A DNA stretch of 64,000 nt. Origin: JASLDZ01 sp038226305 (GTDB taxonomy: Bacteria > Pseudomonadota > Alphaproteobacteria > Caulobacterales > Caulobacteraceae). The notes under the pieces were generated by a model. The model had not been told where the DNA came from and made no database searches. It worked only from the letters and a program-made list of their open reading frames with translations. Within the stretch, counting starts at the first letter, position 1, and each line of letters begins with the position of its first letter. Where the stretch lies: contig JBBRQN010000008.1 of the NCBI GenBank assembly GCA_038226305.1, forward strand, positions 1 through 64,000. Reading direction: 5' to 3'. Shown here piece by piece: positions 40,922 through 50,809 of this stretch. Position numbers and translations under genes: made by a program.

Positions 40922-41422
40922 CTAGTCGCGCACGTCGTCGGCCAGGAAGCTTCGGAGGCGGCTGGCGACCACCAGGATCCAGCCCGCCAGGAAAAGGAAG
41001 CCGCCCCCCATGAACATCATCGGGCGCTGCGACAGGAAGTCGTCGCCGCCCCCGCCGTAGGTGTAGCCACCGCCCGCGCCGCTGGAATAGCCGTCGCTGA
41101 ACCGGTCCACCGCAGGCGAGAAGCCGGTGCCGCTGTCGTAGCCGGAGAAGCCTTCGGCGCCGCCAGCCCCAAGGCTGAAGTAGGCGAAGGCCATCAGCAA
41201 GAGGCCCAGCAAAACCAGCATGGCCCCGCCGCTGCCGAGGCTCACTCCGCCAACGAAGTCGCCCCGGCGCTCGTCGTCGCGAGTGGGAGCGTCACCGTCG
41301 TATCGGTCTCGACCCCAGCCCCATCGGCGGCCGGTGCGTTCGCGGCGGCGGCCGACGCGATAGCCGCGCTCGCGCTCGATCGCGGCCTCGCGGCGGTTCA
41401 GGTCGATGTCGTCGTCGATCAT
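40922..41422 (-). CDS. Membrane protein of unknown function
   Basis: 166 residues. The N-terminal 50 are charged (DLNRREAAIERERGYRVGRR), then one membrane helix (SGGAMLVLLGLLLMAFAYFS), a Gly/Ser/Tyr-rich loop (GAGGGYTYGGGGDDF) and a second helix (MFMGGGFLFLAGWILVVASR). No family known. A CtrA-like half site (TTAACCAT) lies about 33 bases before ATG 41422. Follows the phosphatase gene on the same strand with a 75-base gap. Confidence 0.65.
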   Translation of the reverse strand: MIDDDIDLNRREAAIERERGYRVGRRRERTGRRWGWGRDRYDGDAPTRDDERRGDFVGGVSLGSGGAMLVLLGLLLMAFAYFSLGAGGAEGFSGYDSGTGFSPAVDRFSDGYSSGAGGGYTYGGGGDDFLSQRPMMFMGGGFLFLAGWILVVASRLRSFLADDVRD

Positions 41423-41454
41423 GGCCGCCGTCCCACCTGCTCAGCGTCGCTCGC

Positions 41455-41462
41455 ATGGTTAA
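41455..41462 (-). promoter_or_regulatory. CtrA-like half site (TTAACCAT)
   Basis: The minus strand reads TTAACCAT, the extended half of the CtrA recognition sequence, 33-40 bases upstream of the 40922 gene. A second TTAA at the right spacing is absent, so this is a weak site. Confidence 0.35.
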
Positions 41463-41497
41463 TGCACGAACGGGCCGGGCGATCCACGGCCAAGCTG

Positions 41498-42241
41498 TCA
41501 GCGGCTGCCCGCGGTGGCCTGCAGGATCTCGCGATCCGCCCCCTGCAGACGCACGGCGGTGAGCACGCCGGTGGCGTAGGCGCCGGTGTCGATCCCGATG
41601 CGCCAAGGTTCCAGCTGCGGCGCAGCCTGCGGCGTGTGTCCGTGGACCACAACCTGCGGGCCGCGCCAGTTCCCCTTGAGGAAGGCCTCGCGGATCCACA
41701 TCAGGTCGTGCGGATCCTGATCCTCGATCGCCACGCCCGGCCGCACCCCTGCGTGGACGAAGAGGTAGTCGCCATAGGTCACGCTCGTCTTCAGGCCCTT
41801 GAGGAACGTGAGGTGCTCGGGCGGCATGGCGGCGACCAGGGCCTCCCGCGCCCGCGACCAGGCCACGCGATCGCTGCGGGGCGAGGGTGCGCCGATGCCG
41901 TAGCTGGCGAGCGACGCGACGCCCCCGAACTCGCCCCACACCGGCCCATCCGTCGGGTCGCGGAGGAAGTCGAGCATGGCCTCCTCGTGGTTGCCCATCA
42001 GGGTGTAGACGACGCAGCCCCCGGCCCCCTCAAGCGACAGGGCCAGCTCGATCACCTCCCGGCTCTGCGGACCGCGATCCACGTAGTCGCCGAGGAGGAT
42101 CAGGGCGGCCTTCCCTCCGCTCGGCAGGCGGGCCAGGTCGGCGTCGATGCGGTCGAGCAGGGCCTCGAACAGGTCGAGGCGGCCGTGGATGTCCCCGATG
42201 GCATAGAGCACCCAGCCCTCAGGCGCGCGGGGCGGGCTCAT
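41498..42241 (-). CDS. Metallophosphoesterase / serine-threonine phosphatase-like
   Basis: 247 residues. The calcineurin-like metal motifs are complete: AIGDIHGRLD, LLGDYVDRGPQS, TLMGNHEEAML, then HAGVRPG and VVHGHTPQ. It resembles bacterial PrpA-like protein phosphatases or ApaH-like hydrolases; the substrate is not decidable. ATG 42241 overlaps the dapB stop (ATGA), so it is co-expressed with dapB. Confidence 0.9.
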   Translation of the reverse strand: MSPPRAPEGWVLYAIGDIHGRLDLFEALLDRIDADLARLPSGGKAALILLGDYVDRGPQSREVIELALSLEGAGGCVVYTLMGNHEEAMLDFLRDPTDGPVWGEFGGVASLASYGIGAPSPRSDRVAWSRAREALVAAMPPEHLTFLKGLKTSVTYGDYLFVHAGVRPGVAIEDQDPHDLMWIREAFLKGNWRGPQVVVHGHTPQAAPQLEPWRIGIDTGAYATGVLTAVRLQGADREILQATAGSR

Positions 42242-43023
42242 GGAGGCGCAGCCTCAGGGGCGGCCAGCCCCAGCACGTGCTCCATCCGGTAGAGGCCGGG
42301 CGGGCGATCTTGAATCCATAGGGCGGCCGCAAGAGCGCCCCGGGCGAACAGCCGCCGGTCGCGGGCGGAATGGCTGAGGGTGACGATCTCGTCTTCCGCA
42401 GCCAGCACCACGCTGTGCTCACCCACGATGCCGCCCGCCCGCATCACCGAAAAGCCGATGCCGCCGGGAGCGCGCGGGTCGCTCACCGCGTCGTGCGGGG
42501 GCAGGCGCAGGCCGGCGAGGGCCGACCCTCGCCCCTGTGCCGCAGCCGCACCCAGCATCAGCGCCGTGCCGGAGGGGGCGTCCACCTTGCGGCGGTGGTG
42601 CGCCTCGAAGACCTCGATGTCCCACTCCGAAGCGGGCAGGGCCGCCGCCGCCTGGCGCACGAGGCCCAGGAGCAGGTTCACGCCCAGGGAGAAGTTTCCG
42701 GAGCGGATCACCGCCACCCGGCTCGCCGCCTCGTCCACCGCCGCGGCCTGCGCCTCGCTCATGCCGGTGGAGCCGACCACGAGCGCCGCCCCCCCCGCAA
42801 CGGCCGCCCGCGCCAGTTCCGCCGAGGCTTCCGGCGTGGAAAAATCGATCACCACCTGCGCGGCTGCCAGCGCCTGCGCCCGGGCCATGAGCCCCTCGCC
42901 CTCGCCCCGGTCGAAGCGGGCGGCAAGCGCGGCCCTCGGCTCGTCGGCCACCACGGCGGCCACGACCTTCCCCATGCGGCCCAACGCTCCGGCGACGGCA
43001 ATGCGGACGGGAGGGGCGGTCAT
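42238..43023 (-). CDS. dapB: 4-hydroxy-tetrahydrodipicolinate reductase
   Basis: 261 residues. Lysine and diaminopimelate pathway. NAD(P)H-binding IAVAGALGRMGKVVAAVVAD, active-site EAHHRRKVDAPSGTALMLG and the terminal SHSARDRRLFARGALAAALW are typical. Located 94 bases downstream of dnaJ on the same strand; the dnaK-dnaJ-dapB order is common in Caulobacterales. Confidence 0.95.
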   Translation of the reverse strand: MTAPPVRIAVAGALGRMGKVVAAVVADEPRAALAARFDRGEGEGLMARAQALAAAQVVIDFSTPEASAELARAAVAGGAALVVGSTGMSEAQAAAVDEAASRVAVIRSGNFSLGVNLLLGLVRQAAAALPASEWDIEVFEAHHRRKVDAPSGTALMLGAAAAQGRGSALAGLRLPPHDAVSDPRAPGGIGFSVMRAGGIVGEHSVVLAAEDEIVTLSHSARDRRLFARGALAAALWIQDRPPGLYRMEHVLGLAAPEAAPP

Positions 43024-43117
43024 CTCGCCAGCATCACCGCTGTGCCTTGCCGGTCAAGGGAACGCGCCCTTGGCGACGCCTTCCGAGGCGGGCCTTCGCG
43101 AAGCAGGCGAAAGCGGC

Positions 43118-44314
43118 TCAGACCCGCGTATCAACCTCGGCACCGGTCAGGCCGTCCCAGAACTTGCGGGCCTTGGCGAAGAAGCCGGCCTGTTGGGGGT
43201 GGTGGTGGTCGCCCGCGGCGGTCTCGGCGAGCTCGCGCATGAGCTCCTTCTGGCGGGGGGTGAGACGGGTGGGCGTTTCCACGAACAGCTCCACCACGAG
43301 GTCGCCACGGCCGCGACCCCGAAGGGCGCTCATGCCCTTGTCGCGCAGTCGGATGGTGCGGCCGGTCTGGGAGCCCTCCGGCACCTTGACAGAGATCTTG
43401 CAGTCGCAGGCGGCCGGGGCGGCGCCCTTGGCGGTTTCCGGCGCGAGGCACGGCGCGTCGATCTCGCCGCCGAGGGCCGCGGTGGCCATGGTCACCGGCA
43501 CGCGCACGTGCAGGTCCATCCCGTCACGCTCGAAGAGCTCGTGGGGAGCCACGGACAAGAAGATATAGAGGTCGCCCTTGGCCCCGCCGCGCTGGCCAGC
43601 GTCGCCCTCGCCGGTGAGGCGGATGCGGGCGCCGTCGTCGACGCCGGCGGGGATGCGCACCTGCAGGGTGCGTTCCTTCCGCACCTGGCCCGCGCCGTGG
43701 CAGGTGCGGCAGGGGTCGGTGATCATCTTGCCGCGACCGCCGCAGCGGGGGCAGGTGCGCTCGATGGAGAAGAAGCCCTGCGCTGCCCGCACCCGGCCGT
43801 GGCCGGCGCAGGTCTGGCAGGTGGTGGGCTGGGTGCCGGGCTTGGCGCCCGATCCATCGCAGGTGTCGCACTGGGCCGTGGAGGGGACCACGATCTCCAC
43901 CTCGGCACCGGTGAAAGCCTGTTCGAGGGTGATCTCGAGGTCGTAACGCAAATCCTGGCCGCGGGCGGGGCCGTTGCGCCGCTGACCGCCGCCGAACATC
44001 TCGCCGAAGGCATCGCCGAACACCGACGAGAAGATGTCGGCCGGGTCTCCGTGGAAGCCGCCCTGCTGGCCGCCGCCGCCGCCCATGCCGTTCTGGAACG
44101 CCGCGTGGCCGAAGCGGTCGTAGGCGGCGCGCTTCTGCGCGTCGGAGAGGATCGAATAGGCCTCGTTGCACTCCTTGAAGCGCGCCTCGGCCTGCGGGTC
44201 GCCCGGGTTGCGGTCCGGGTGATGGGCCATCGCGGCCTTGCGGAAGGCGACCTTGAGCTCGACCTCGGTGCAGGTCCGCTCGACTTCCAGCACTTCGTAG
44301 TAGTCGCGCGCCAT
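43118..44314 (-). CDS. dnaJ: Chaperone DnaJ
   Basis: 398 residues. J domain with HPD (KAAMAHHPDRNPGDPQAEAR), Gly/Phe-rich linker (GMGGGGGQQGGFHGD), four CxxCxGxG zinc repeats (CDTCDGSG, CQTCAGHG, CPRCGGRG, CRTCHGAG) and the C-terminal substrate domain. Co-chaperone that loads substrates on DnaK. Its start is 169 bases after the dnaK stop, in a repeat-filled spacer. Confidence 0.97.
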   Translation of the reverse strand: MARDYYEVLEVERTCTEVELKVAFRKAAMAHHPDRNPGDPQAEARFKECNEAYSILSDAQKRAAYDRFGHAAFQNGMGGGGGQQGGFHGDPADIFSSVFGDAFGEMFGGGQRRNGPARGQDLRYDLEITLEQAFTGAEVEIVVPSTAQCDTCDGSGAKPGTQPTTCQTCAGHGRVRAAQGFFSIERTCPRCGGRGKMITDPCRTCHGAGQVRKERTLQVRIPAGVDDGARIRLTGEGDAGQRGGAKGDLYIFLSVAPHELFERDGMDLHVRVPVTMATAALGGEIDAPCLAPETAKGAAPAACDCKISVKVPEGSQTGRTIRLRDKGMSALRGRGRGDLVVELFVETPTRLTPRQKELMRELAETAAGDHHHPQQAGFFAKARKFWDGLTGAEVDTRV

Positions 44315-44374
44315 GTCGTGTGCGGCCCCTCAGGCGGATCGGCCCCGCCGACGCGCCCGGTCTCTGCAAGTCCC

Positions 44375-44470
44375 GAGTCCGGAAAGTCCGGACCCACCAA
44401 AACGGAGTCCGGAAAGTCCGGCCTCCACAAACGGAGTCCGGAGAATCCGGGAAAAGTCCGGACTCTCCGG
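44375..44470 (-). repeat. Tandem hairpin repeats with GANTC sites between dnaK and dnaJ
   Basis: Three direct repeats of GAGTCCGGAAAGTCCGG type start at 44375, 44405 and 44434 (periods 30 and 29 bases); the third continues into a 13-bp inverted repeat at 44438-44470 (loop GAAAAGT) with one mismatch that becomes G-U in the mRNA. GAGTC at 44375, 44405 and 44434 and GACTC at 44461 are GANTC motifs, four in 91 bases. The spacer has no ORF. It may stabilise or split the dnaKJ message. Confidence 0.75.
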
Positions 44471-44483
44471 GAGGCAGCCCGCT

Positions 44484-46379
<1,896 letters not shown>

Positions 46380-46666
46380 GGGTAGGCTCTCAACTCCAGA
46401 ATGTGCGGCGGGCGCGGCTTATGGCCTTCGCATGAAGCGCCGTTATGGCGTCACGCCCCCAAGGTCCAAACGAAACAGAGGCTTATCCCCGCGGGGTGCG
46501 GAGGTGAGCCGGGTGTGAGGTCTAAATGGGAAATGCGGGGGGAGTCGCAAGGGTGAACCCGGCACCGGAGGCGGAGGGTTTGTCGCAGAGGGGGGCGGGG
46601 GTCGCCGGTTGGCCGGGTGCGTGCCGCCGCCGAGTTAGCCCACCCCCGCAAACCTGACTTGCGGAC
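46380..46666. other. Divergent promoter region, dnaK side
   Basis: 287 bases between the dnaK start and the metK operator, without genes. On the dnaK strand TTGGAC and ATAACG are separated by 17 bases about 80-100 bases upstream of the start, a weak housekeeping match; I could not confirm a sigma-32 promoter. A G-rich stretch lies at 46528-46612. Confidence 0.4.
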
Positions 46667-46682
46667 ATAAAGATATCTTTAT
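46667..46682 (+). promoter_or_regulatory. 16-bp palindrome ATAAAGATATCTTTAT, candidate SahR operator
   Basis: A perfect 16-bp palindrome in otherwise GC-rich DNA, 101 bases before metK. It resembles the operator of SahR, the ArsR-type S-adenosylhomocysteine sensor that controls methionine-cycle genes in alphaproteobacteria. No ArsR-type gene is in the window. Identity is from memory of the motif. Confidence 0.55.
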
Positions 46683-46699
46683 AGGTTCCGCGGCCTTCA

Positions 46700-46746
46700 G
46701 GGTCGGCCTTCGCCGATGCCCGCGACCCCCGGCCGGAACGCCGGCC
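46700..46746 (+). promoter_or_regulatory. Structured metK leader
   Basis: Two stems follow the palindrome: GGGTCG/CGACCC (46700-46705 with 46723-46728, an inner CGGC-CTTC-GCCG hairpin inside) and GGCCGG-AACG-CCGGCC (46731-46746). No known SAM riboswitch consensus was found and no T-run follows. Possible leader control only. Confidence 0.35.
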
Positions 46747-46782
46747 TGCGTCGCGTCCGTTTCCTTTCAGGAGCGTCCCCGC

Positions 46783-47976
46783 GTGATCCGTCCCAGCTAC
46801 ATCTTCACCTCCGAAAGCGTGTCCGAGGGGCACCCCGACAAGGTGGCCGACCGCATCTCAGACACCGTCGTCGATCTCTTCCTTGGTAAGGACGCCTACG
46901 CCCGCGTCGCCTGCGAGACGCTCTGCACCACCAACCGCGTCGTGCTCGCGGGCGAGATCCGCGGCCAGGGCATCATGGATGCGGGCGGCAACTGGGCCCC
47001 CGGCGTGCAGGACGAGATCGAAAGCCTCGTCCGCGCCGCGGTGAAGGACATCGGCTACGAGCAGGACGGCTTCCACCACGCCAACTTCAGCTTCGAGAAC
47101 CACCTGCACGGCCAGTCGGCCGACATCGCCGTGGGCGTGGACGCCGCGGGCAACAAGGACGAGGGTGCCGGCGACCAGGGCATCATGTTCGGCTACGCCA
47201 CGAACGAAACCTCGGCGTTGATGCCCGCCACCCTGCAGTACAGCCAGGACATCCTGCGCACCCTGGCAGGCGTGCGGAAGGCCGACAAGAACTCCGGCCT
47301 TGAGCCCGACGCCAAGAGCCAGGTCACCCTGCACTACGAGAACGGCAAGCCCGTGCGCGCGACCTCCATCGTGCTCTCCACCCAGCACGCCAAGGGCCTG
47401 ACCCCGGCCGACGTGCGCGTGATCGTGGAGCCGCACATCCGCGGCGTGCTCCCCGCCGACTTCATCACCGACGAGACCGAGTGGCACGTGAACCCCACCG
47501 GCATCTTCGAGATCGGCGGCCCGGACGGAGACACGGGCCTGACCGGCCGCAAGATCATCGTGGACACCTACGGCGGCGCGGCCCCGCACGGCGGCGGCGC
47601 CTTCTCCGGCAAGGATCCCACCAAGGTGGACCGCTCGGCCGCCTACGCCGCGCGCTATCTGGCCAAGAACGTGGTCGCCGCAGGGCTGGCCGACCGCTGC
47701 ACGATCCAGTTGGGCTACGCCATCGGCGTGTCCAAGCCGCTCAGTTTCTACGTGGAGCTGGTGAACGGGAACATCGACCCCGCCAAGCTGGAAGCCGCCC
47801 TGCCCGAGATGATGGGCGGCTGCACTCCGCGCGCCATCCGCGAGCATCTGGGCCTCAACAAGCCGATCTACGCCCGCACCTCCGCCTACGGCCACTTCGG
47901 CCGCACCCCGGACGCGGACGGCGGCTTCTCGTGGGAGAAGACCGATCTCGTGGACCAGCTGAAGAGCCTCGCCTGA
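46783..47976 (+). CDS. metK: S-adenosylmethionine synthetase
   Basis: 397 residues from GTG 46783 with AGGAG nine bases upstream. Makes SAM from methionine and ATP. ESVSEGHPDKVADRISDTVV (His/Asp active-site motif), GAGDQGIMFGYATNE and GRKIIVDTYGGAAPHGGGAF are the three signatures. Together with the SahR-like palindrome this suggests control by SAM-cycle status. Its stop overlaps the trmB start codon region. Confidence 0.97.
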   Translation: MIRPSYIFTSESVSEGHPDKVADRISDTVVDLFLGKDAYARVACETLCTTNRVVLAGEIRGQGIMDAGGNWAPGVQDEIESLVRAAVKDIGYEQDGFHHANFSFENHLHGQSADIAVGVDAAGNKDEGAGDQGIMFGYATNETSALMPATLQYSQDILRTLAGVRKADKNSGLEPDAKSQVTLHYENGKPVRATSIVLSTQHAKGLTPADVRVIVEPHIRGVLPADFITDETEWHVNPTGIFEIGGPDGDTGLTGRKIIVDTYGGAAPHGGGAFSGKDPTKVDRSAAYAARYLAKNVVAAGLADRCTIQLGYAIGVSKPLSFYVELVNGNIDPAKLEAALPEMMGGCTPRAIREHLGLNKPIYARTSAYGHFGRTPDADGGFSWEKTDLVDQLKSLA

Positions 47977-48635
47977 CCGACGAGACTCACCGGCCGATCC
48001 GCTCCTTCGGGCGGATCAAGTCGCGCACCATCAAGCCCGCGCAGGGGCGTCTGTTCGAGACGCTCCTGCCGTCCATTGCCGTGGACCTCGCCGCCCTGCC
48101 CCTGGGAGACGGGGAAACGTGGCTCGAGATCGGGTTTGGCGGGGGCGAGCACATGGCCGAGCAGGCTGCGCGGCACCCGGATGTGCGCATCCTGGGCGCC
48201 GAGCCGTTCCTGAACGGGGCCGCCTCGGCCCTGCGCCACATCGACGAGCGGGGGCTCACCAACGTGCGCCTGCACGTGGGCGACGCGCGAGAGCTGGTCG
48301 CCGCCATTCCCGATGCGGCGCTGGCCCGGGTGTTCGTGATGTTCCCCGACCCCTGGCCCAAGGCGCGCCACAGGAAGCGCCGCCTGCTGCAGCCTGAGAC
48401 CGTGGCCGACCTCGCCCGCACGCTGAAGCCCGGCGGACGCCTGCGCTTCGCCACCGACTGGGGCGACTATGCCGAGCGGGGCCTCGAGACCCTCCTCGCC
48501 GACGGCCGCTTCGCCTGGACGGCGGAGCGCGCGGACGACTGGCGCACCGCGCCGGCCGACCACGTCACCACCCGCTATGAAGAGAAGCGCCTGGGCGACA
48601 TCGCGCCCGTATGGATCGACGTCGTGAGGGTTTGA
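47973..48635 (+). CDS. trmB: tRNA (guanine-N7-)-methyltransferase, apparent CTG start
   Basis: About 220 residues. SAM-dependent enzyme making m7G46 in tRNA: WLEIGFGGGEHMAEQAARHP (SAM site), VFVMFPDPWPKARHRKRRLL (FPDPWPK signature) and GGRLRFATDWGDYAERGLET. No ATG, GTG or TTG occurs at the expected start; a CTG at 47973 overlaps the metK TGA where relatives have ATG, with GAAGAG six bases before it. The nearest normal start is a GTG at 47931 inside metK. Coupled to metK. Confidence 0.88.
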   Translation: MTDETHRPIRSFGRIKSRTIKPAQGRLFETLLPSIAVDLAALPLGDGETWLEIGFGGGEHMAEQAARHPDVRILGAEPFLNGAASALRHIDERGLTNVRLHVGDARELVAAIPDAALARVFVMFPDPWPKARHRKRRLLQPETVADLARTLKPGGRLRFATDWGDYAERGLETLLADGRFAWTAERADDWRTAPADHVTTRYEEKRLGDIAPVWIDVVRV

Positions 48636-48638
48636 CCC

Positions 48639-49196
48639 CTACTCCGAAGCCTTGAGCCGGGGGGCGCCCTTCTGGTCATGGCGCTCGATCGCGGCGCGGA
48701 TGATCTGGGCGGTCTCGTCCGGATCGGCCCATCCCTCGATGATCGTCGACTTGTTCTTCTCCAGGTCTTTGTAATGCTGGAAGAAGTGGGCGATCTGCTC
48801 GGTGAGGATCACCGGCAGTTCCCGCCAGCTCGACACGTTGGTGTAGAACGGGTGCAGCTTGTCCACCGGCACGGCCAGGATCTTCTCGTCCGAGCCCGCC
48901 TCGTCGGTCATCTTCAGAGCGCCGATGGGGCGGCAGCGGATCACCGCGCCCGGCACCACGGGGGTGGGACCCACCACCATGATGTCGGCGGGGTCGCCGT
49001 CGTCGGCCAGGGTGTGGGGGATGAAGCCGTAGTTGGCCGGGTAGAACATGGCCGTGTGCAGGAACCGGTCGACGAAGATCGCGCCCGAGTCCTTGTCCAG
49101 CTCGTATTTCACCGGCTCCCCGCCCTGCGGGATCTCGATGACGGCGTAGACGTCGTAGGGCGGATTCACGCCGACGGGGATCTTGGACAGGTCCAT
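48639..49196 (-). CDS. ppa: Inorganic pyrophosphatase
   Basis: 185 residues from ATG 49196. Family I pyrophosphatase: VYAVIEIPQGGEPVKYELDK, MFYPANYGFIPHTLADDGDP, ADIMVVGPTPVVPGAVIRCR. Removes PPi made by biosynthesis. Converges with trmB, three bases apart; an upstream extension in the same frame has no support. Confidence 0.96.
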   Translation of the reverse strand: MDLSKIPVGVNPPYDVYAVIEIPQGGEPVKYELDKDSGAIFVDRFLHTAMFYPANYGFIPHTLADDGDPADIMVVGPTPVVPGAVIRCRPIGALKMTDEAGSDEKILAVPVDKLHPFYTNVSSWRELPVILTEQIAHFFQHYKDLEKNKSTIIEGWADPDETAQIIRAAIERHDQKGAPRLKASE

Positions 49197-49371
49197 GAAA
49201 GGCTCGCACACAAAAGGAAGAACGGTCGGGTCGATCGCCGGGGAGGGCGGTCCCGCCTTATGCAGAGAACGCCGCGCGGCCACAACCGGGGCGGTTCATC
49301 CGTGCCGCTTCCTCCCGCAGGCCCGGGGGCGTAAGGGGTCGCGCATCTTTCGCCCACGGACCGCTTTCGCC

Positions 49372-49884
49372 ATGACCTTCTCGATATACGACGCCTCGGC
49401 GCCGGTGTTCGCCGCGACCCTGCGCAACATGTCGAACTGGCTCGACAAGGCCACCGCAGACGGGGCCGACGAGGGCAAGCTGATGAACGCTCGCCTGACC
49501 GAAGACATGCATCCCCTCACCCGCCAGATCCAGATGGCGTCCGACGCGGCCAAGGGCGCGGTGGCCCGGCTCTCCGGCGTGGAAAACCCCTCGATGCCCG
49601 ACACCGAGCAGAGCTTCGCCGAACTGAAGGCCCGCCTGCAGAAGACCATCGACTTCGTGGAGAGCGTGGATCGCAGCAAGATCGACGGCGCCGAGGATCG
49701 CGAGATCGAACTGAAGTTCCCCAACGGCATGGGCTACCGCTTCAACGGCGAACGCTTCCTGAACGGCTTCGCCCTGCCGAACTTCTATTTCCACTCAACG
49801 ATGGCCTATGCGCTCCTGCGGGCGAACGGCGCGCCGCTGGGCAAGCCGGACTTCCTGGCGCACCTGGGGTCGCCGAACCTCTGA
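49372..49884 (+). CDS. DUF1993 family protein
   Basis: 170 residues, helical. MTFSIYDASAPVFAATLRNM, ARLTEDMHPLTRQIQMASDA and LPNFYFHSTMAYALLRANGA match DUF1993, a DinB-like four-helix family of unknown function. A His pair (DMHPLT and YFHSTMAYALLR) resembles the metal site of DinB-like proteins. ATG 49372; divergent from ppa with a 175-base gap. Confidence 0.85.
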   Translation: MTFSIYDASAPVFAATLRNMSNWLDKATADGADEGKLMNARLTEDMHPLTRQIQMASDAAKGAVARLSGVENPSMPDTEQSFAELKARLQKTIDFVESVDRSKIDGAEDREIELKFPNGMGYRFNGERFLNGFALPNFYFHSTMAYALLRANGAPLGKPDFLAHLGSPNL

Positions 49885-49914
49885 GGGCGGCCTGCACAGC
49901 CGGTGCCGATGACC

Positions 49915-50075
49915 TAGGCCTCCCCCGTGCAACGGAGGAGTTGGCCGCGTAGCGGTCGGAGGGGGCGAGCCGTGGATTTTGTCGGCAGCCAAGGTCTTGC
50001 GGCCGTTCGCCCCCGCCGACACGTCGGCCGTTGGCCGCCGCGCCACCTCCCCCGCTTCGCGGAGGAGACCTTCGA
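49915..50075. repeat. Palindromic (MITE/REP-like) element, copy 2
   Basis: Same plan as the 19.4-kb element: left end GGCCTCCCCCG with an imperfect stem, internal short palindromes (CGGCCG near 50020, GGCCGCCGCG), right end CCTCCCCCGC-TTC-GCGGAGGAG then GACCTTCG (50046-50074). It fills the space between DUF1993 and the rimP promoter region. Confidence 0.65.
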
Positions 50076-50148
50076 GGGGCCTTCCGCTCCCGTTTCTCCC
50101 GCGCTATATGACCGTCCACATCGTTTGAACGCGTCTCGGACGCTTCGG

Positions 50149-50192
50149 GCGGCGGCCCCCCTCCTTCGGGAAGGGGTTGGCCGCCGCTTTTT
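50149..50192 (+). terminator. Intrinsic terminator/attenuator in the rimP leader
   Basis: A 9-bp outer stem (50149-50157 with 50179-50187) encloses an inner CCCCTCC-TTCG-GGAAGGGG hairpin, followed by TTTTT at 50188-50192, only 26 bases before rimP. This would stop transcription into rimP-nusA-infB unless overridden, so attenuation is plausible. It could also just end an upstream transcript. Confidence 0.7.
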
Positions 50193-50218
50193 CATTGACC
50201 GGAAAGTCAGCTCTCCCC

Positions 50219-50809
50219 GTGCGCGGCAAGACCACTGAAGACCGTGACCTGCTGGAGCTCCTCGACCCCGTGGCCGAGGCGCATGGCTACGCCATCGTTC
50301 GCCTGCGGCTGATGGGCGGGAACGGCAAGGCGCGCCTCCTGCAGATCTTCGCCGAGCGGCCCTCGCAGGTCGAAGGCGTGGCCGGCGACATGGACATCGA
50401 CGACTGCACCAAACTGTCGCGCGCCATCTCCGAGGTGATGGACGCGGCCGATCCCATCACCGGCGAATACCGGCTTGAGGTGTCGTCCCCCGGCATCGAC
50501 CGCCCGCTCACCCGACTGAAGGACTTCGTGGACTGGGAGGGTTACGAGGCCCGCCTGGAGCTCGACCGGATGGCCGAGGGGCGCAAGCGCTTCCGCGGCG
50601 TGCTGGCCGGGATCGACGGCGAGAACGTGGGCATCGACCAGGCCAACGAGACCGAGACCACCCTGATCCCCTTCGCCTGGATCATCGAAGCCAAGCTCTA
50701 TCTCTCCGACAAGCTCCTGAAATACGGCGCGGATCTCCGCGCCCAGCGCATCGCCGACGGTGTCGACGGCGGCGAACCCGACATTGATTCTGAAGAGGAA
50801 CCCGCCTGA
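50219..50809 (+). CDS. rimP: Ribosome maturation factor RimP
   Basis: 196 residues from GTG 50219; an in-frame TTG upstream overlaps the terminator. Helps assemble the 30S head. EAHGYAIVRLRLMGGNGKAR, DDCTKLSRAISEVMDAADPI and YRLEVSSPGIDRPLTRLKDF are diagnostic. Stop overlaps the nusA start (TGATG). Confidence 0.95.
   Translation: MRGKTTEDRDLLELLDPVAEAHGYAIVRLRLMGGNGKARLLQIFAERPSQVEGVAGDMDIDDCTKLSRAISEVMDAADPITGEYRLEVSSPGIDRPLTRLKDFVDWEGYEARLELDRMAEGRKRFRGVLAGIDGENVGIDQANETETTLIPFAWIIEAKLYLSDKLLKYGADLRAQRIADGVDGGEPDIDSEEEPA

Noticed and set aside
44375..44470. CRISPR-like array between dnaK and dnaJ
   Set aside because: Only three units with short, similar spacers and no cas genes; the repeats are hairpin units.
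46683..46783. SAM/SAH or SAM-II riboswitch in the metK leader
   Set aside because: The stems do not carry the conserved cores of those riboswitches that I know; a repressor palindrome explains the site better.
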